Below the pieces are notes generated by a model. It saw only the letters and a list, made by a program, of their open reading frames with translations. It did no database searches and had not been told where the DNA came from. Below, in pieces: positions 1 through 7,474 of a DNA stretch of 8,046 nucleotides (the stretch's first letter is position 1; each line of letters begins with the position of its first letter). Source of the stretch: Mariprofundus sp. Its GTDB lineage: Bacteria; Pseudomonadota; Zetaproteobacteria; Mariprofundales; Mariprofundaceae. Location: assembly GCA_021772845.1 (NCBI GenBank), contig JAJFLF010000090.1, positions 1 to 8,046 on the forward strand, written 5' to 3'. The translations under genes and the position numbers were made by a program.

Positions 1-387
1 GTACCCGCTATGGTTGTAATGATTCCTGTTGCAGCATCCACTTTACGAATACGATAATTCGACGTGTCTGAAATATAAATATTTCCTGCACTATCAAGAA
101 GAATATATCCTGAACTTATTTTAGCCGCAGTAGCCAGGCCACCGTCACCGGCAAAACCACCCACACCAGTACCCGCAACTGTTGTCACGATACCGGTTCC
201 AGCAGCTATCTTACGTACTCGGAAATTAGCAGCATCATGGACATAGATGTTTCCTGCAGCATCAACAGCAACAGATTTAGGGAAACTCATATTCGCTGCC
301 GTTGCAACTCCACCATCACCGCTAAAGCCAGAAACTCCGGTACCACCCACAGTAGTAATCGTTGCTGTTGTACTTACCACCGGCACA
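1..387 (-). repeat. NHL repeats (propeller cut by window edge)
   Basis: Residues 2303-2430 and beyond. Two repeats are visible with a 168-base (56-residue) period. The pattern is GFSGDGG or GFAGDGG, ATAA, then VAVDAAGNIYVHDAANFRVRK or LLDSAGNIYISDTSNYRIRK, then TGIVTTVAGTG or TGIITTIAG. This is the standard bacterial NHL form with GDGGxATAA inserts. Six NHL repeats usually build one propeller, so several more are expected beyond base 1. Confidence 0.9.
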
Positions 388-3300
388 TCATTGACCGGTG
401 TAACCGTCACATTAATGACCTGTGTATCGCTACCACCCGCACCATCGCTGACCTGAACAGTAAAGCTATCTGCACCATTATAATTGGCATTCGGGGTATA
501 AACTACCGCGCCGCTTGTCGCATTAATCGTGGCTGTTCCGTTTGTAGCAGCAGCAGGGATGCTATAAGCAGGAACAAAACCAGCATCCACATCAGTTGAT
601 GTGATCGTGGTATTAACCGAACCATCTTCTGCTACATTTAGAGCAAGCGTCCCATTTTGCAATAAGACACTGACATTGCTCGATACCTGATTGGCTACAG
701 CCATGTCCAGTTTGCCATCACCATTGAAATCAGCGCTAATTACAGAAGCAGGATTTGTGCCTGCCGCGAAATTCACCGCCGCATTAAATGTGCCATCTCC
801 AACACCGAGAAAGACGCCGACCTTGCCCGCAACAAAGTTGCTACCATAGTCCACAACGGCCAGATCCAAATTACCATCATCATTGAAATCTGCGCTTGTA
901 ACAGAAGAAGGAGCTGTGCCTGCTGCGTAGGCTGTTCCCCCTGTAAACGTCCCATCTCCAACACCCAGGAACACAACAACGACGCCATTATTCTGTGCCA
1001 CGGCAAGATCCACAAAACCATCACCATTTAAATCACCACTGGTGACTGAACTGGGTTGGATACCAGTTGCATAATTGACTACAGGGTCGAATGATCCATC
1101 ACCAATACCAAGGAGAATACTGATATTCGCCGAACCATAATTTGCTACCGCGAGATCCACAAAACCATCACCATTGAAATCATCACTAATGACTGATTGA
1201 GGTGCCGTACCAGCCGCATAGTTCACTGCCGTACTAAACGTGCCATTACCAACACCGAGAAGCAGACTGACATTATTTGTATTAGTGTTCGCCACGGCCA
1301 AATCCAGTTTTCCATCAGCATTGAAATCACCACTGGTTACTGATTGAGGTGATGTACCAACCGCGTAGTTCACCGTCGTATTAAACGTGCCGTTACCAAC
1401 ACCAAGAAGTACACTGACATTCGCCGAACCACTATTCGCTACAGCGAGATCCACAAAACCATCAGCATTGAAATCGCCACTGGTTACTGATTGAGCATTA
1501 GTAGCGGTTGCATAGTTCACCGCTGCATTAAACGAACCATCCCCCACACCGAGATGAACACTAACATTATTCGTATTCTGATTAGCTGAGGCCAAATCCA
1601 CAAAACCATCACCATTGAAGTCTGCACGGGTAACAGAAATAGAGCCTGTTCCTGCCGCATAGTTTACAGCCGTATCAAAACCAAACGGAATAGCATTGGT
1701 AATAGTCGGTGCATCATTCACGGCAGTTACATTATAGGTAATGGTATTGGCAGCCGCACTGTTCACCGTACCGTCATTCACCTTAAATCCGAATGTCGCA
1801 TAGGCATTGCCATTGCCATTCGTGACCGGTGTATAGACCAGGTTGCCAGCAGTGACATTAGCAACCGGAATTACGGCGTTAGCAAGAACCTGTGTGCCAT
1901 TCAATGCCAGTGTGCCCGCACTCTGCAGGGTCGTGATCTGAACTGAAACAAGCGCATCACCGGTATCAACATCGGCAAAACCGAAGTCCGCAACAGTCAA
2001 AGCCGTCGCCGTATCTTCCACGATCGTGATTGTTTTATTCGCAGCCGTCGGTGCGTCATTCACCGCAGTTATATTGTAGGTGATGGTATTGGCGGGGGCG
2101 CTGCTCACCGTGCCGTCACTGACTGTGAATCCGATTGTTGCATAGGCAAGACCATTGCTATTCAAGGCAGGCCTATAGACATAAGTACCGGCAGCGAGAT
2201 TGGCAACAGGAATGATTGAACCAACTTGAATCGGCGTACCATTCGTCAAAGTCAATGCTCCGGGACTAGGCAAGGCAGTGATCTTCACAGAAAAGAGCGC
2301 ATCACCTGTATCCACATCTGCAAAAGCAAAGTCTGCAACGGTTAAGGCTGTTGCCGTATCTTCATCAATCGTGATTGTTTTGTCCGCTGACGTGGGTGCA
2401 TCATTCGCAGCTGTAATGTCGATAGTAAATGTGGCCAGCAAGCCACCACCGGTTGTTAACGACAGACCCAGTGGATCAGTGACGTTAAATGCAAAACTAT
2501 CCGCACCATTCAGGTTCTGAGCCGGAATATAATTGATGAAACCAACATCGATATCTGCCTGGGTGAACGTAGCATTCAAAGCCAGAAGTACACCGCTGCG
2601 ATAAAGGCCTCCCTTCGTTGCTGCAGTGGTCAATGTGTAGGTCAATTCAGCTGCAGCGTTATCCACATCCGTGCTCTGCAATATCGCCGTTGTAATCGGC
2701 GTCGCTGCTGCATCTTCCAGTAAAGTGATGCCTGCATTAACAGACACAAGCGGTGCATCATTTACCGCAGTCACGTTGTAGGTAATTACATTGGTGGCTG
2801 CACTGTCCACTGTGCCGTCATTCACCGTAAACCCGAATGTCGCATAAGTCGCACCATTGGCATTCAATGCCGGTGTATAGATCAGATTACCAGCTGTAAT
2901 GTTAGCAACCGGAATCACAGCATTAGCCAGAACCTGTGTGCCGTTCAGTGTCAAAGCTCCCGCACTCTGCAAGGTAGTGATCTGCACCGATGCAAGCGCA
3001 GCACCCGTATCAACATCTGCAAAACCAAAGTCTGCGACAGTCAGAGCAGTTGCCGTATCTTCCACAATCGTAATCGTTTTGTTCACAGCTGTCGGCGCAT
3101 CGTTGACCGCTGTCACTGTAATCGTGACCACACCAATCGCTGTCGCCTGACCATCACTCACTGTATAGGTGAATGTATCGGTTCCGAAAAAGTTCAACGC
3201 AGGTGTATAGTTAAATGTGCCATTAGCATTATTAACAACCGCGCCGCCCTGCGTGCTGACTGAATCAACCGCTGAAACTGTCAACACATCCAGATTAGCA

Positions 3301-6300
3301 TCCGTATCATTGAGCAGCACATTCACTGTAGTTAACAGGGTATCTTCCAGTGTTGTCCCTGTATCGTTCACCGCCACAGGCACTGTATTACTGATCAGAA
3401 GAACATTGGTGGTCTTGGAAACCGTCGCGTTGGCAGTGCCCGTTCCATCATCTGCCGTAACCACACAATCAATAGCTTTTCCACTCTCAGCTGCCGTCAG
3501 GGTAAACGTAGCGGCATTTGCTCCGGCAATCGCCGCACCGCCTGCACGCCACTGATAATTCAGGGTAGGCACTTGGCCATCAATATCACTGCTTAGAATT
3601 GGATTGGTAAGACTCAACACATCACCAACCGCTGCAGAAGCCTCTATTATCACCGGTGTACTGCTGATTACAGGTGCATCATTCACCGCTGTCACCGAAA
3701 CAGAGGCTGTGCCGATTACACTCAAACCACCGGTATCGGTCGCACTGAAGGTGAAACTATCGGCACCATTCGTATTCAGGTTCGGGGTGTAGACCAACTG
3801 ATTGGCAACAACTGTTGCAACACCGTTCGTCGCTGCACCTACAATGGCAAAGGTATGTGTATCGCCGATATCCGGATCATTCACCGTCACTGTAACACCG
3901 GCACTGGCACTGGCTGTATCTTCAAGCGTAGAGATGGTCGCGCTGGTCGATGTCGGTGCATCGTTGACTGCAGTCACAGTGATCCCAACAGTGACCGTGC
4001 CACTAAGGGCTGGAACTGCGTTATCGGTAACGGTTACCGTTATACTATCACCGCCATAAAAGAACTGGGCAGGTGTATAGGTGATCACGCCACCAGCACC
4101 AACCGTAGTCGTACCGCTGGCTGCGGCACCAGTCACTACATAGCTATGGGTATCGCCAATATCAGGATCATTCGGACTGATCGTAACGTTCGCACTGCCA
4201 CCTTCTGCCAAACTCAAAGCTACAGGTGAAGCGCCTGGAACCGGCGCATCATTCACCGCATTCACCGTGATCGTCACTGTTCCAACTGCAGTAGCATTAT
4301 TCGCATCACTCACAGTATAGGTGAACGTATCTGTTCCGACAAAATTCAACGGTGGTGTATAGGTGAAACTGCCAAGACCATTGTTCACAACCGTACCACC
4401 GGCACTACCAATCGCATCGGCTGCAGAAACGGTTAAAACTTCATTCGGATTCGGGTCGGTATCATTGGCCAATACATTGGCGATAGTTACCGCTGCATCT
4501 TCTGGCGTAGTGGCGCTATCAGCAACTGCTGTAGGCACTGTATGACCGATACCTACCGCATTGGTGGTCGCAGTAGTTGTAGCATTGATACCACCCGTAC
4601 CATCATTCGCTGTAATCACACAACGCACCAACTTATTCACTTCGTTCGCCGTCAATGTATAGGTCGAAGCGGTAGCATTAGCTATATTCACGCCACCCGC
4701 TGTCCACTGATACGTTAACGTTGCAACATTCGCATTGGCATCAACATCTGTGGTGGCGGTCGATGCAAGTGTCAGCACCATGCCTACTACCGGACTGGTC
4801 TCTACAATCGACGGTGTAACTGGAAAAGCAGGTGCATCATTCACCGGCGTTACCGAAACAGATGCTGTACCGATTACACTCAAACCACCGGTATCGGTTG
4901 CACTGAAGGTGAAACTATCGGCACCATTCGTATTCAGGTTCGGGGTGTAGGCCAGCTGATTGGCAACAACCGTTGCAACACCCTTGGTTGCCGCACCTAC
5001 AATGGCAAAGGTATGTGTATCGCCTGCATCCGGATCATTCACAGCAGGCGTAACAGCTGCACTGACTGTATCTTCAAGCGTCGTGATTGTGATTGCAGGG
5101 GGACCGGTCAACGTAGGAGCATCATTCACCGCAGTCACGGTGATCGCGATAACTACCGAGCCACTAAGCGCTGGAACTGCGTTATCGGTGACCGTCACCG
5201 TTATACTATCACCGCCATTAAAGAATGCGTTCGGTGTATAGGTGATAACGCCACCTGCTCCAACCGTAGTCGTACCGTTAGCTGCTGCACCAGTCACCAC
5301 GTAGCTATGCGTATCGCCAATATCCGGATCATTCGGACTGATCGTAACATTCGCACTGCCACCTTCTGCCAAACTCAAAGCTACAGGGGAAGCGACTGGA
5401 ACCGGGGCATCATTCACCGCAGTGACGGTAACCGTCACCAGACCAATCGCAGTAGCTACACCATCAGTTACCGTATAATTGAACGTATCTGTTCCTGCAA
5501 AATTCGCTGGCGGCGTATAGGTGAAAACACCATTGCCAATAGCGCCTACCGGACCAGTCACTGTACCACCGGCTGCACTGACTGCATCTACGGCTGAAGG
5601 CCAAACCGGCTCGCCGCCCGGATCGGTATCATTGGCCACCACATTCACTGTTTGAACCGGCGTATCTTCCGGAGTAGTCGCCGTATCGTTCACCGCTGTA
5701 GGAATGGTATGACCGATACTTACTGCATTGGTATTCACCGAAACCGTTGCATTGGCAGTTACTGTACCGTCATCGGCGGTAAGCACACAGTAAACAGACT
5801 TACCAACTTCTGCTGCCGTTAATGTATATGTAGCACCTGTAGCTCCGGCTATAGGAACAGCCCCGCCCATCCACTGATACGTCAACGAAACCGCATTGCC
5901 ATCAACATCCAATGTACCGGTAGATGCAAGCGTAAGAACAGTGCGCTGTACCGGAGCTGTCTGAACGATCGCAGGTATGCCGGTAAATGCCGGCGCATCA
6001 TTCACCGCTGTAACTGTCACACTGGCTGCGGCTGTGATACCCAGATTGCCACTGTCTATAGCCCTGTAATTAAATGTATCGGTGCCGTTAAAGTTCGCAT
6101 TCGGCTGATAGACCAGCTGATTACCTACGACCGAAGCAACACCATTGGCTGGCTGCACAACAACGGTAAAGGTGTGTGTATCACCCGGATTAGGATCTGT
6201 TACCAACGGGGTAAGAGCTACACTCTGTGTATCTTCAGCTGTCACAATCGTTGCACTCGATGCAGTCGGAGCCTGGTTCACTACCTGCACCTGACGCAAA

Positions 6301-7292
6301 AATATCGCTATATTGCCGGCCGCATCCTGTACCTGATAACGCACACTGTATGTGCCTGCGATCGCTGTAGTGACCGGATTGGTCGTGACAACGCTTGCAA
6401 CCGGAATAACGCCATCAACATTATCCTGTACGGAAGTAACACCAAGATCTGTATACACATCACCCTGCAACAGAGTTACTGCAGCTGCGCCATTGATTGT
6501 AATTACCGGTGCCGTCAAATCGGCAACAGTAATCGTTGAAGTAACAACACCTGTATTCGTAGAGGTATCGGTTGCAGTGAACGACACAATTGTTGTACCG
6601 ATTGGAAACGTCGCAGGCGCATCGTTTGTGGGCATGATTGCACCATCTACTGCATCAAGCGATGATGCAGTTGCTAGAAAAGCGACAATAGCTGGATCAG
6701 TTGCAGCTGTACCAGCGGCAGTTCCTGCTGCTATTGTTAAAGGAACAGGCACTGTAATCACAGGCGGTGCAAGATCTGCCGCCAGAGTCGGGGCAATTGG
6801 AATATTCACCGCTACTGCAGTACCAGCTGCATTGGCTGTTAATGATGGTACAACGGTTGAACCGGTGTAGGTGATTGCACCACCGGCACCTACCACTGCA
6901 TTATAACCCTGGATGGTAAATGTTCGGTTATTACCCTGAGGGATTTGAAGCGGGCGGGTCATCAATGTGCCGGGGATAGCATCAAAAGTATCGGTAACCG
7001 TTGCAAAATCAGCACCGGTTACACTGATGGTGACCGACTTCACACCTGCTGTCATAAGGATCGCAGCATGGACATCGCCAATCATAATATCCAACACACG
7101 ATCCAGCATCTCATCATTCTGGGCAACAGCTTTACCAGGTACCGTGAGGCCAACCTTCACTGGAACCATATTGCTCACTGCAATAGAAGGTGCACCACTG
7201 CCGCCACCGCCACAACTTGATGATGCAACAATCAACAAAACTGCCAGAGCTTTGCCAATGGTATGGTAGCAAGATTGGAATAGAGACTTCAT
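1..7292 (-). CDS. Giant multidomain cell-surface repeat lipoprotein (partial, C-terminus off window)
   Basis: The reading frame is open from the ATG at 7292 to the left edge (2,430 full codons) with no stop or frameshift found. The start is fixed by an in-frame TGA at 7308-7310 and no other in-frame start between; a GAGG lies 10 nt upstream. Order by residue: signal peptide with candidate lipid-anchor Cys27; beta-rich region (33-174); HYR-like (175-256); DUF5011-like Ig domain (258-337); fifteen Ig/cadherin-like modules of 90-119 residues ending in VNDAP-type linkers (337-1859); seven FG-GAP/VCBS repeats (about 1868-2214); one cadherin-like module (2215-2302); NHL repeats (2303 onward). DPDxGD and DxNxDGxxD motifs suggest calcium binding. 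Families of this kind serve in adhesion or as matrix proteins outside the cell; that role is inferred. No enzymatic domain is visible. The unseen C-terminus could add a secretion or anchoring domain. Family assignments rest on motif reading, not a profile search. Confidence 0.95.
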   Translation of the reverse strand, partial: MKSLFQSCYHTIGKALAVLLIVASSSCGGGGSGAPSIAVSNMVPVKVGLTVPGKAVAQNDEMLDRVLDIMIGDVHAAILMTAGVKSVTISVTGADFATVTDTFDAIPGTLMTRPLQIPQGNNRTFTIQGYNAVVGAGGAITYTGSTVVPSLTANAAGTAVAVNIPIAPTLAADLAPPVITVPVPLTIAAGTAAGTAATDPAIVAFLATASSLDAVDGAIMPTNDAPATFPIGTTIVSFTATDTSTNTGVVTSTITVADLTAPVITINGAAAVTLLQGDVYTDLGVTSVQDNVDGVIPVASVVTTNPVTTAIAGTYSVRYQVQDAAGNIAIFLRQVQVVNQAPTASSATIVTAEDTQSVALTPLVTDPNPGDTHTFTVVVQPANGVASVVGNQLVYQPNANFNGTDTFNYRAIDSGNLGITAAASVTVTAVNDAPAFTGIPAIVQTAPVQRTVLTLASTGTLDVDGNAVSLTYQWMGGAVPIAGATGATYTLTAAEVGKSVYCVLTADDGTVTANATVSVNTNAVSIGHTIPTAVNDTATTPEDTPVQTVNVVANDTDPGGEPVWPSAVDAVSAAGGTVTGPVGAIGNGVFTYTPPANFAGTDTFNYTVTDGVATAIGLVTVTVTAVNDAPVPVASPVALSLAEGGSANVTISPNDPDIGDTHSYVVTGAAANGTTTVGAGGVITYTPNAFFNGGDSITVTVTDNAVPALSGSVVIAITVTAVNDAPTLTGPPAITITTLEDTVSAAVTPAVNDPDAGDTHTFAIVGAATKGVATVVANQLAYTPNLNTNGADSFTFSATDTGGLSVIGTASVSVTPVNDAPAFPVTPSIVETSPVVGMVLTLASTATTDVDANANVATLTYQWTAGGVNIANATASTYTLTANEVNKLVRCVITANDGTGGINATTTATTNAVGIGHTVPTAVADSATTPEDAAVTIANVLANDTDPNPNEVLTVSAADAIGSAGGTVVNNGLGSFTYTPPLNFVGTDTFTYTVSDANNATAVGTVTITVNAVNDAPVPGASPVALSLAEGGSANVTISPNDPDIGDTHSYVVTGAAASGTTTVGAGGVITYTPAQFFYGGDSITVTVTDNAVPALSGTVTVGITVTAVNDAPTSTSATISTLEDTASASAGVTVTVNDPDIGDTHTFAIVGAATNGVATVVANQLVYTPNLNTNGADSFTFSATDTGGLSVIGTASVSVTAVNDAPVISSTPVIIEASAAVGDVLSLTNPILSSDIDGQVPTLNYQWRAGGAAIAGANAATFTLTAAESGKAIDCVVTADDGTGTANATVSKTTNVLLISNTVPVAVNDTGTTLEDTLLTTVNVLLNDTDANLDVLTVSAVDSVSTQGGAVVNNANGTFNYTPALNFFGTDTFTYTVSDGQATAIGVVTITVTAVNDAPTAVNKTITIVEDTATALTVADFGFADVDTGAALASVQITTLQSAGALTLNGTQVLANAVIPVANITAGNLIYTPALNANGATYATFGFTVNDGTVDSAATNVITYNVTAVNDAPLVSVNAGITLLEDAAATPITTAILQSTDVDNAAAELTYTLTTAATKGGLYRSGVLLALNATFTQADIDVGFINYIPAQNLNGADSFAFNVTDPLGLSLTTGGGLLATFTIDITAANDAPTSADKTITIDEDTATALTVADFAFADVDTGDALFSVKITALPSPGALTLTNGTPIQVGSIIPVANLAAGTYVYRPALNSNGLAYATIGFTVSDGTVSSAPANTITYNITAVNDAPTAANKTITIVEDTATALTVADFGFADVDTGDALVSVQITTLQSAGTLALNGTQVLANAVIPVANVTAGNLVYTPVTNGNGNAYATFGFKVNDGTVNSAAANTITYNVTAVNDAPTITNAIPFGFDTAVNYAAGTGSISVTRADFNGDGFVDLASANQNTNNVSVHLGVGDGSFNAAVNYATATNAQSVTSGDFNADGFVDLAVANSGSANVSVLLGVGNGTFNTTVNYAVGTSPQSVTSGDFNADGKLDLAVANTNTNNVSLLLGVGNGTFSTAVNYAAGTAPQSVISDDFNGDGFVDLAVANYGSANISILLGIGDGSFDPVVNYATGIQPSSVTSGDLNGDGFVDLAVAQNNGVVVVFLGVGDGTFTGGTAYAAGTAPSSVTSADFNDDGNLDLAVVDYGSNFVAGKVGVFLGVGDGTFNAAVNFAAGTNPASVISADFNGDGKLDMAVANQVSSNVSVLLQNGTLALNVAEDGSVNTTITSTDVDAGFVPAYSIPAAATNGTATINATSGAVVYTPNANYNGADSFTVQVSDGAGGSDTQVINVTVTPVNDVPVVSTTATITTVGGTGVSGFSGDGGVATAANMSFPKSVAVDAAGNIYVHDAANFRVRKIAAGTGIVTTVAGTGVGGFAGDGGLATAAKISSGYILLDSAGNIYISDTSNYRIRKVDAATGIITTIAG
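388..651 (-). other. Isolated cadherin-like module between the two propellers
   Basis: Residues about 2215-2302. LNVAEDGSVNTTITSTDVD opens the module, followed by NGTATINATSGAVVYTPNAN and YNGADSFTVQVSDGAGGSD, closing with VTPVNDVP. It has the same fold type as the C/D modules but stands alone, separating FG-GAP and NHL regions as a spacer. Confidence 0.8.
652..1690 (-). repeat. Seven FG-GAP/VCBS calcium-loop repeats (predicted beta-propeller)
   Basis: Residues about 1868-2214. Seven copies of a D-[FL]-N-x-D-G-x-[VL]-D-[LM]-A loop start at codons with low coordinates 1620, 1473, 1326, 1179, 1032, 888 and 729. The spacing is 49, 49, 49, 49, 48 and 53 residues. Each is followed by LGVGDGSF- or LGVGNGTF-like and VNYA-type strands. 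DxNxDGxxD is the calcium-binding loop of FG-GAP repeats, best known from integrin alpha propellers; seven copies fit a full seven-bladed propeller. Propellers of this kind usually bind protein or sugar partners; the partner here is unknown. Confidence 0.9.
1715..3097 (-). repeat. Second module family, order E1-F-E2-E3
   Basis: Residues 1399-1859. The E modules (2761-3097, 2058-2402, 1715-2057) are about 114 residues and share NKTITI or DKTITI, EDTATALTVADF, FADVDTG, a variable V.IT.L...G.L.L strand, then IPVAN and a closing ITYN(V/I)TAVNDAP. The F module (2403-2760) differs: LLEDAAATPITTAILQSTDVD, then TKGGLYRSGVLL and FTQADIDVGFINYIP, the pattern of CSPG/cadherin_3-type repeats. E1 and E3 are much closer to one another than to E2, including matching TLQSAG and LNGTQVLANAVIPVAN strings. 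Confidence 0.8.
3098..3962 (-). repeat. Higher-order repeat copy 3, lacking the D module (A3-B3-C3)
   Basis: Residues 1111-1398. A3 (3689-3962) is almost the same as A2, sharing a perfect 51-base run (3742-3792 and 4900-4950). B3 (3371-3688) has YQWRAGG and single Cys1276. C3 (3098-3370) has LEDTL, LNDTDANLDVLTVSAVD and NFFGTDTFTYTVSDG. The expected D module is missing; an E-type module follows directly, so this copy either lost D or marks the natural end of the A-B-C-D array. Confidence 0.8.
3963..5125 (-). repeat. Higher-order repeat copy 2 (modules A2-B2-C2-D2)
   Basis: Residues 723-1110, same module order as copy 1. A2 (4841-5125) carries TTLEDT, NDPDAGDTHTFAIVGAATKG and NTNGADSFTFSATDTGG. 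B2 (4519-4840) has YQWTAGG and the single Cys891. C2 (4251-4518) has PEDAA and TYTPPLNFVGTDTFTYTVSD. D2 (3963-4250) is nearly identical to D1, including LSLAEGGSANVTISPNDPDIGD. DNA offset between D1 and D2 landmarks is 1,161 bases, a multiple of three, so the duplication kept the reading frame. Confidence 0.85.
5126..6284 (-). repeat. Higher-order repeat copy 1 (modules A1-B1-C1-D1)
   Basis: Residues 337-722, four Ig/cadherin-like modules. A1 (5997-6284) has EDTQS, DPNPGDTHTF and NGTDTFNY. B1 (5691-5996) is an Ig-like YQW module with LTAAEVGK and a single Cys (residue 502). C1 (5413-5690) has PEDTP, ANDTDP and FTYTPPANFAGTDTF. D1 (5126-5412) has LAEGGSANVTISPNDPDIGD and FFNGGDSITVTVTDN. Each module ends in a VND linker. 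In C1 the LTV strand seen in C2 and C3 is replaced by VWP. The DPDxGD loops suggest calcium-rigidified rods, as in cadherin-like domains. Confidence 0.85.
6285..6519 (-). other. DUF5011-like Ig domain of the giant protein
   Basis: Residues about 258-337. TAPVITINGAAAVTLLQGD, YTDLGVTSVQDNVDG and GTYSVRYQVQDAAGN match the pattern of the DUF5011 (Cry22Aa-like) Ig domain: APxIxLxG, then YxDxGxxxxDNxDG, then GxYxVxYxxxDxAGN. These domains are found on bacterial surface and secreted proteins. It directly abuts the first VNQAP linker of the tandem array. Confidence 0.75.
6526..6770 (-). other. HYR-like Ig domain of the giant protein
   Basis: Residues about 175-256 start APPVITVP and include FPIGTTIVSFTATDTSTNTG before a closing TSTITV strand. 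The FPxGTTxVxxTATD signature is the hallmark of HYR (hyalin repeat) domains, which have an Ig-like fold and are linked to adhesion. The usual HYR cysteines are absent, as in many bacterial versions. Confidence 0.65.
6771..7194 (-). other. N-terminal beta-rich region of the giant protein
   Basis: Residues about 33-174. It contains alternating hydrophobic strands such as VKSVTISVTGADF, a RPLQIPQGNNRTFTIQGYN segment and a Thr/Val-rich end. The 'P-x-G-x-x-R-x-F-x-I-x-x-Y' pattern resembles the fn3/Big-like beta-sandwich at the front of many surface lipoproteins. The family is not recognised with certainty. Confidence 0.5.
7212..7292 (-). other. Signal peptide with lipobox-like cleavage site
   Basis: Residues 1-27 begin MKSLFQSCYHTIGK, followed by a hydrophobic stretch ALAVLLIVA and then SSSC at 24-27. 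The next residues are GGGGSG, a flexible tether typical of proteobacterial lipoproteins. Cys27 (codon 7212-7214) is the predicted lipidated residue. The -3 residue is Ser rather than the usual Leu, so signal peptidase II cleavage is likely but not certain; a signal peptidase I substrate is the alternative. The residue after Cys is Gly, not Asp, so there is no inner-membrane retention signal of the Asp+2 kind. Confidence 0.75.
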
Positions 7293-7351
7293 CAGACCAA
7301 TGCCTCGTCAGTCATATACCCCATCAGATTAGTCAACTCAGGTTGCGACAT
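7292..7351 (-). CDS. Possible 19-residue leader peptide overlapping the giant gene start
   Basis: An ATG at 7351 opens a short frame reading MSQPELTNLMGYMTDEALV. Its TGA stop at 7292-7294 shares one base with the ATG of the giant gene (TGATG), an arrangement used for translational coupling. It lies in a different frame from the giant gene. The nearest strong Shine-Dalgarno (AAGGAG, 7368-7373) is 16 nt from the ATG, which is too far to be ideal. No family is recognised. It may be chance; the overlap is the only positive argument. Confidence 0.25.
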   Translation of the reverse strand: MSQPELTNLMGYMTDEALV

Positions 7352-7445
7352 GATCTTATTTAAATAGCTCCTTATTAGAACAAAACGTCATCACCAGAGT
7401 ACAGATACAGCTAAAGAAATGACGCATGTTCATACAATAACTATG

Positions 7446-7474
7446 TATATAGACGTTTTTAGAAAAAGTGCCAA
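7446..7474 (-). promoter_or_regulatory. Candidate sigma70 promoter for the giant gene
   Basis: Read on the minus strand, TTGGCA (7469-7474, 5 of 6 matches to TTGACA) is followed after exactly 17 bases by TATATA (7446-7451, 4 of 6). Transcription would start near 7438 and leave a leader of about 146 nt before the ATG at 7292. No better pair was found between this site and the gene. Confidence 0.45.

Noticed and set aside
773..1027. 84-codon minus-strand open frame
   Set aside because: It is a different frame inside the FG-GAP block of the giant gene; the regular DxNxDGxxD loops prove which frame is real.
5013..5597. 194-codon plus-strand open frame and similar ones over 237-7269
   Set aside because: They lie antisense to the giant repeat gene, have Cys/Arg/Asn-rich or low-complexity Val/Thr/Ala translations with no family motif, and recur in copies because the underlying sense DNA is repeated.
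1715..6284. CRISPR array or other DNA-level repeat element
   Set aside because: The periodicity is in protein modules of 90-119 codons with frame-preserving divergence, not short identical repeats with unique spacers.
7452..7474. Sigma54 promoter (TGGCAC on the minus strand)
   Set aside because: The -24-like TGGCAC is present but the required GC-containing -12 element at fixed distance is not; the bases there are CTAAA.
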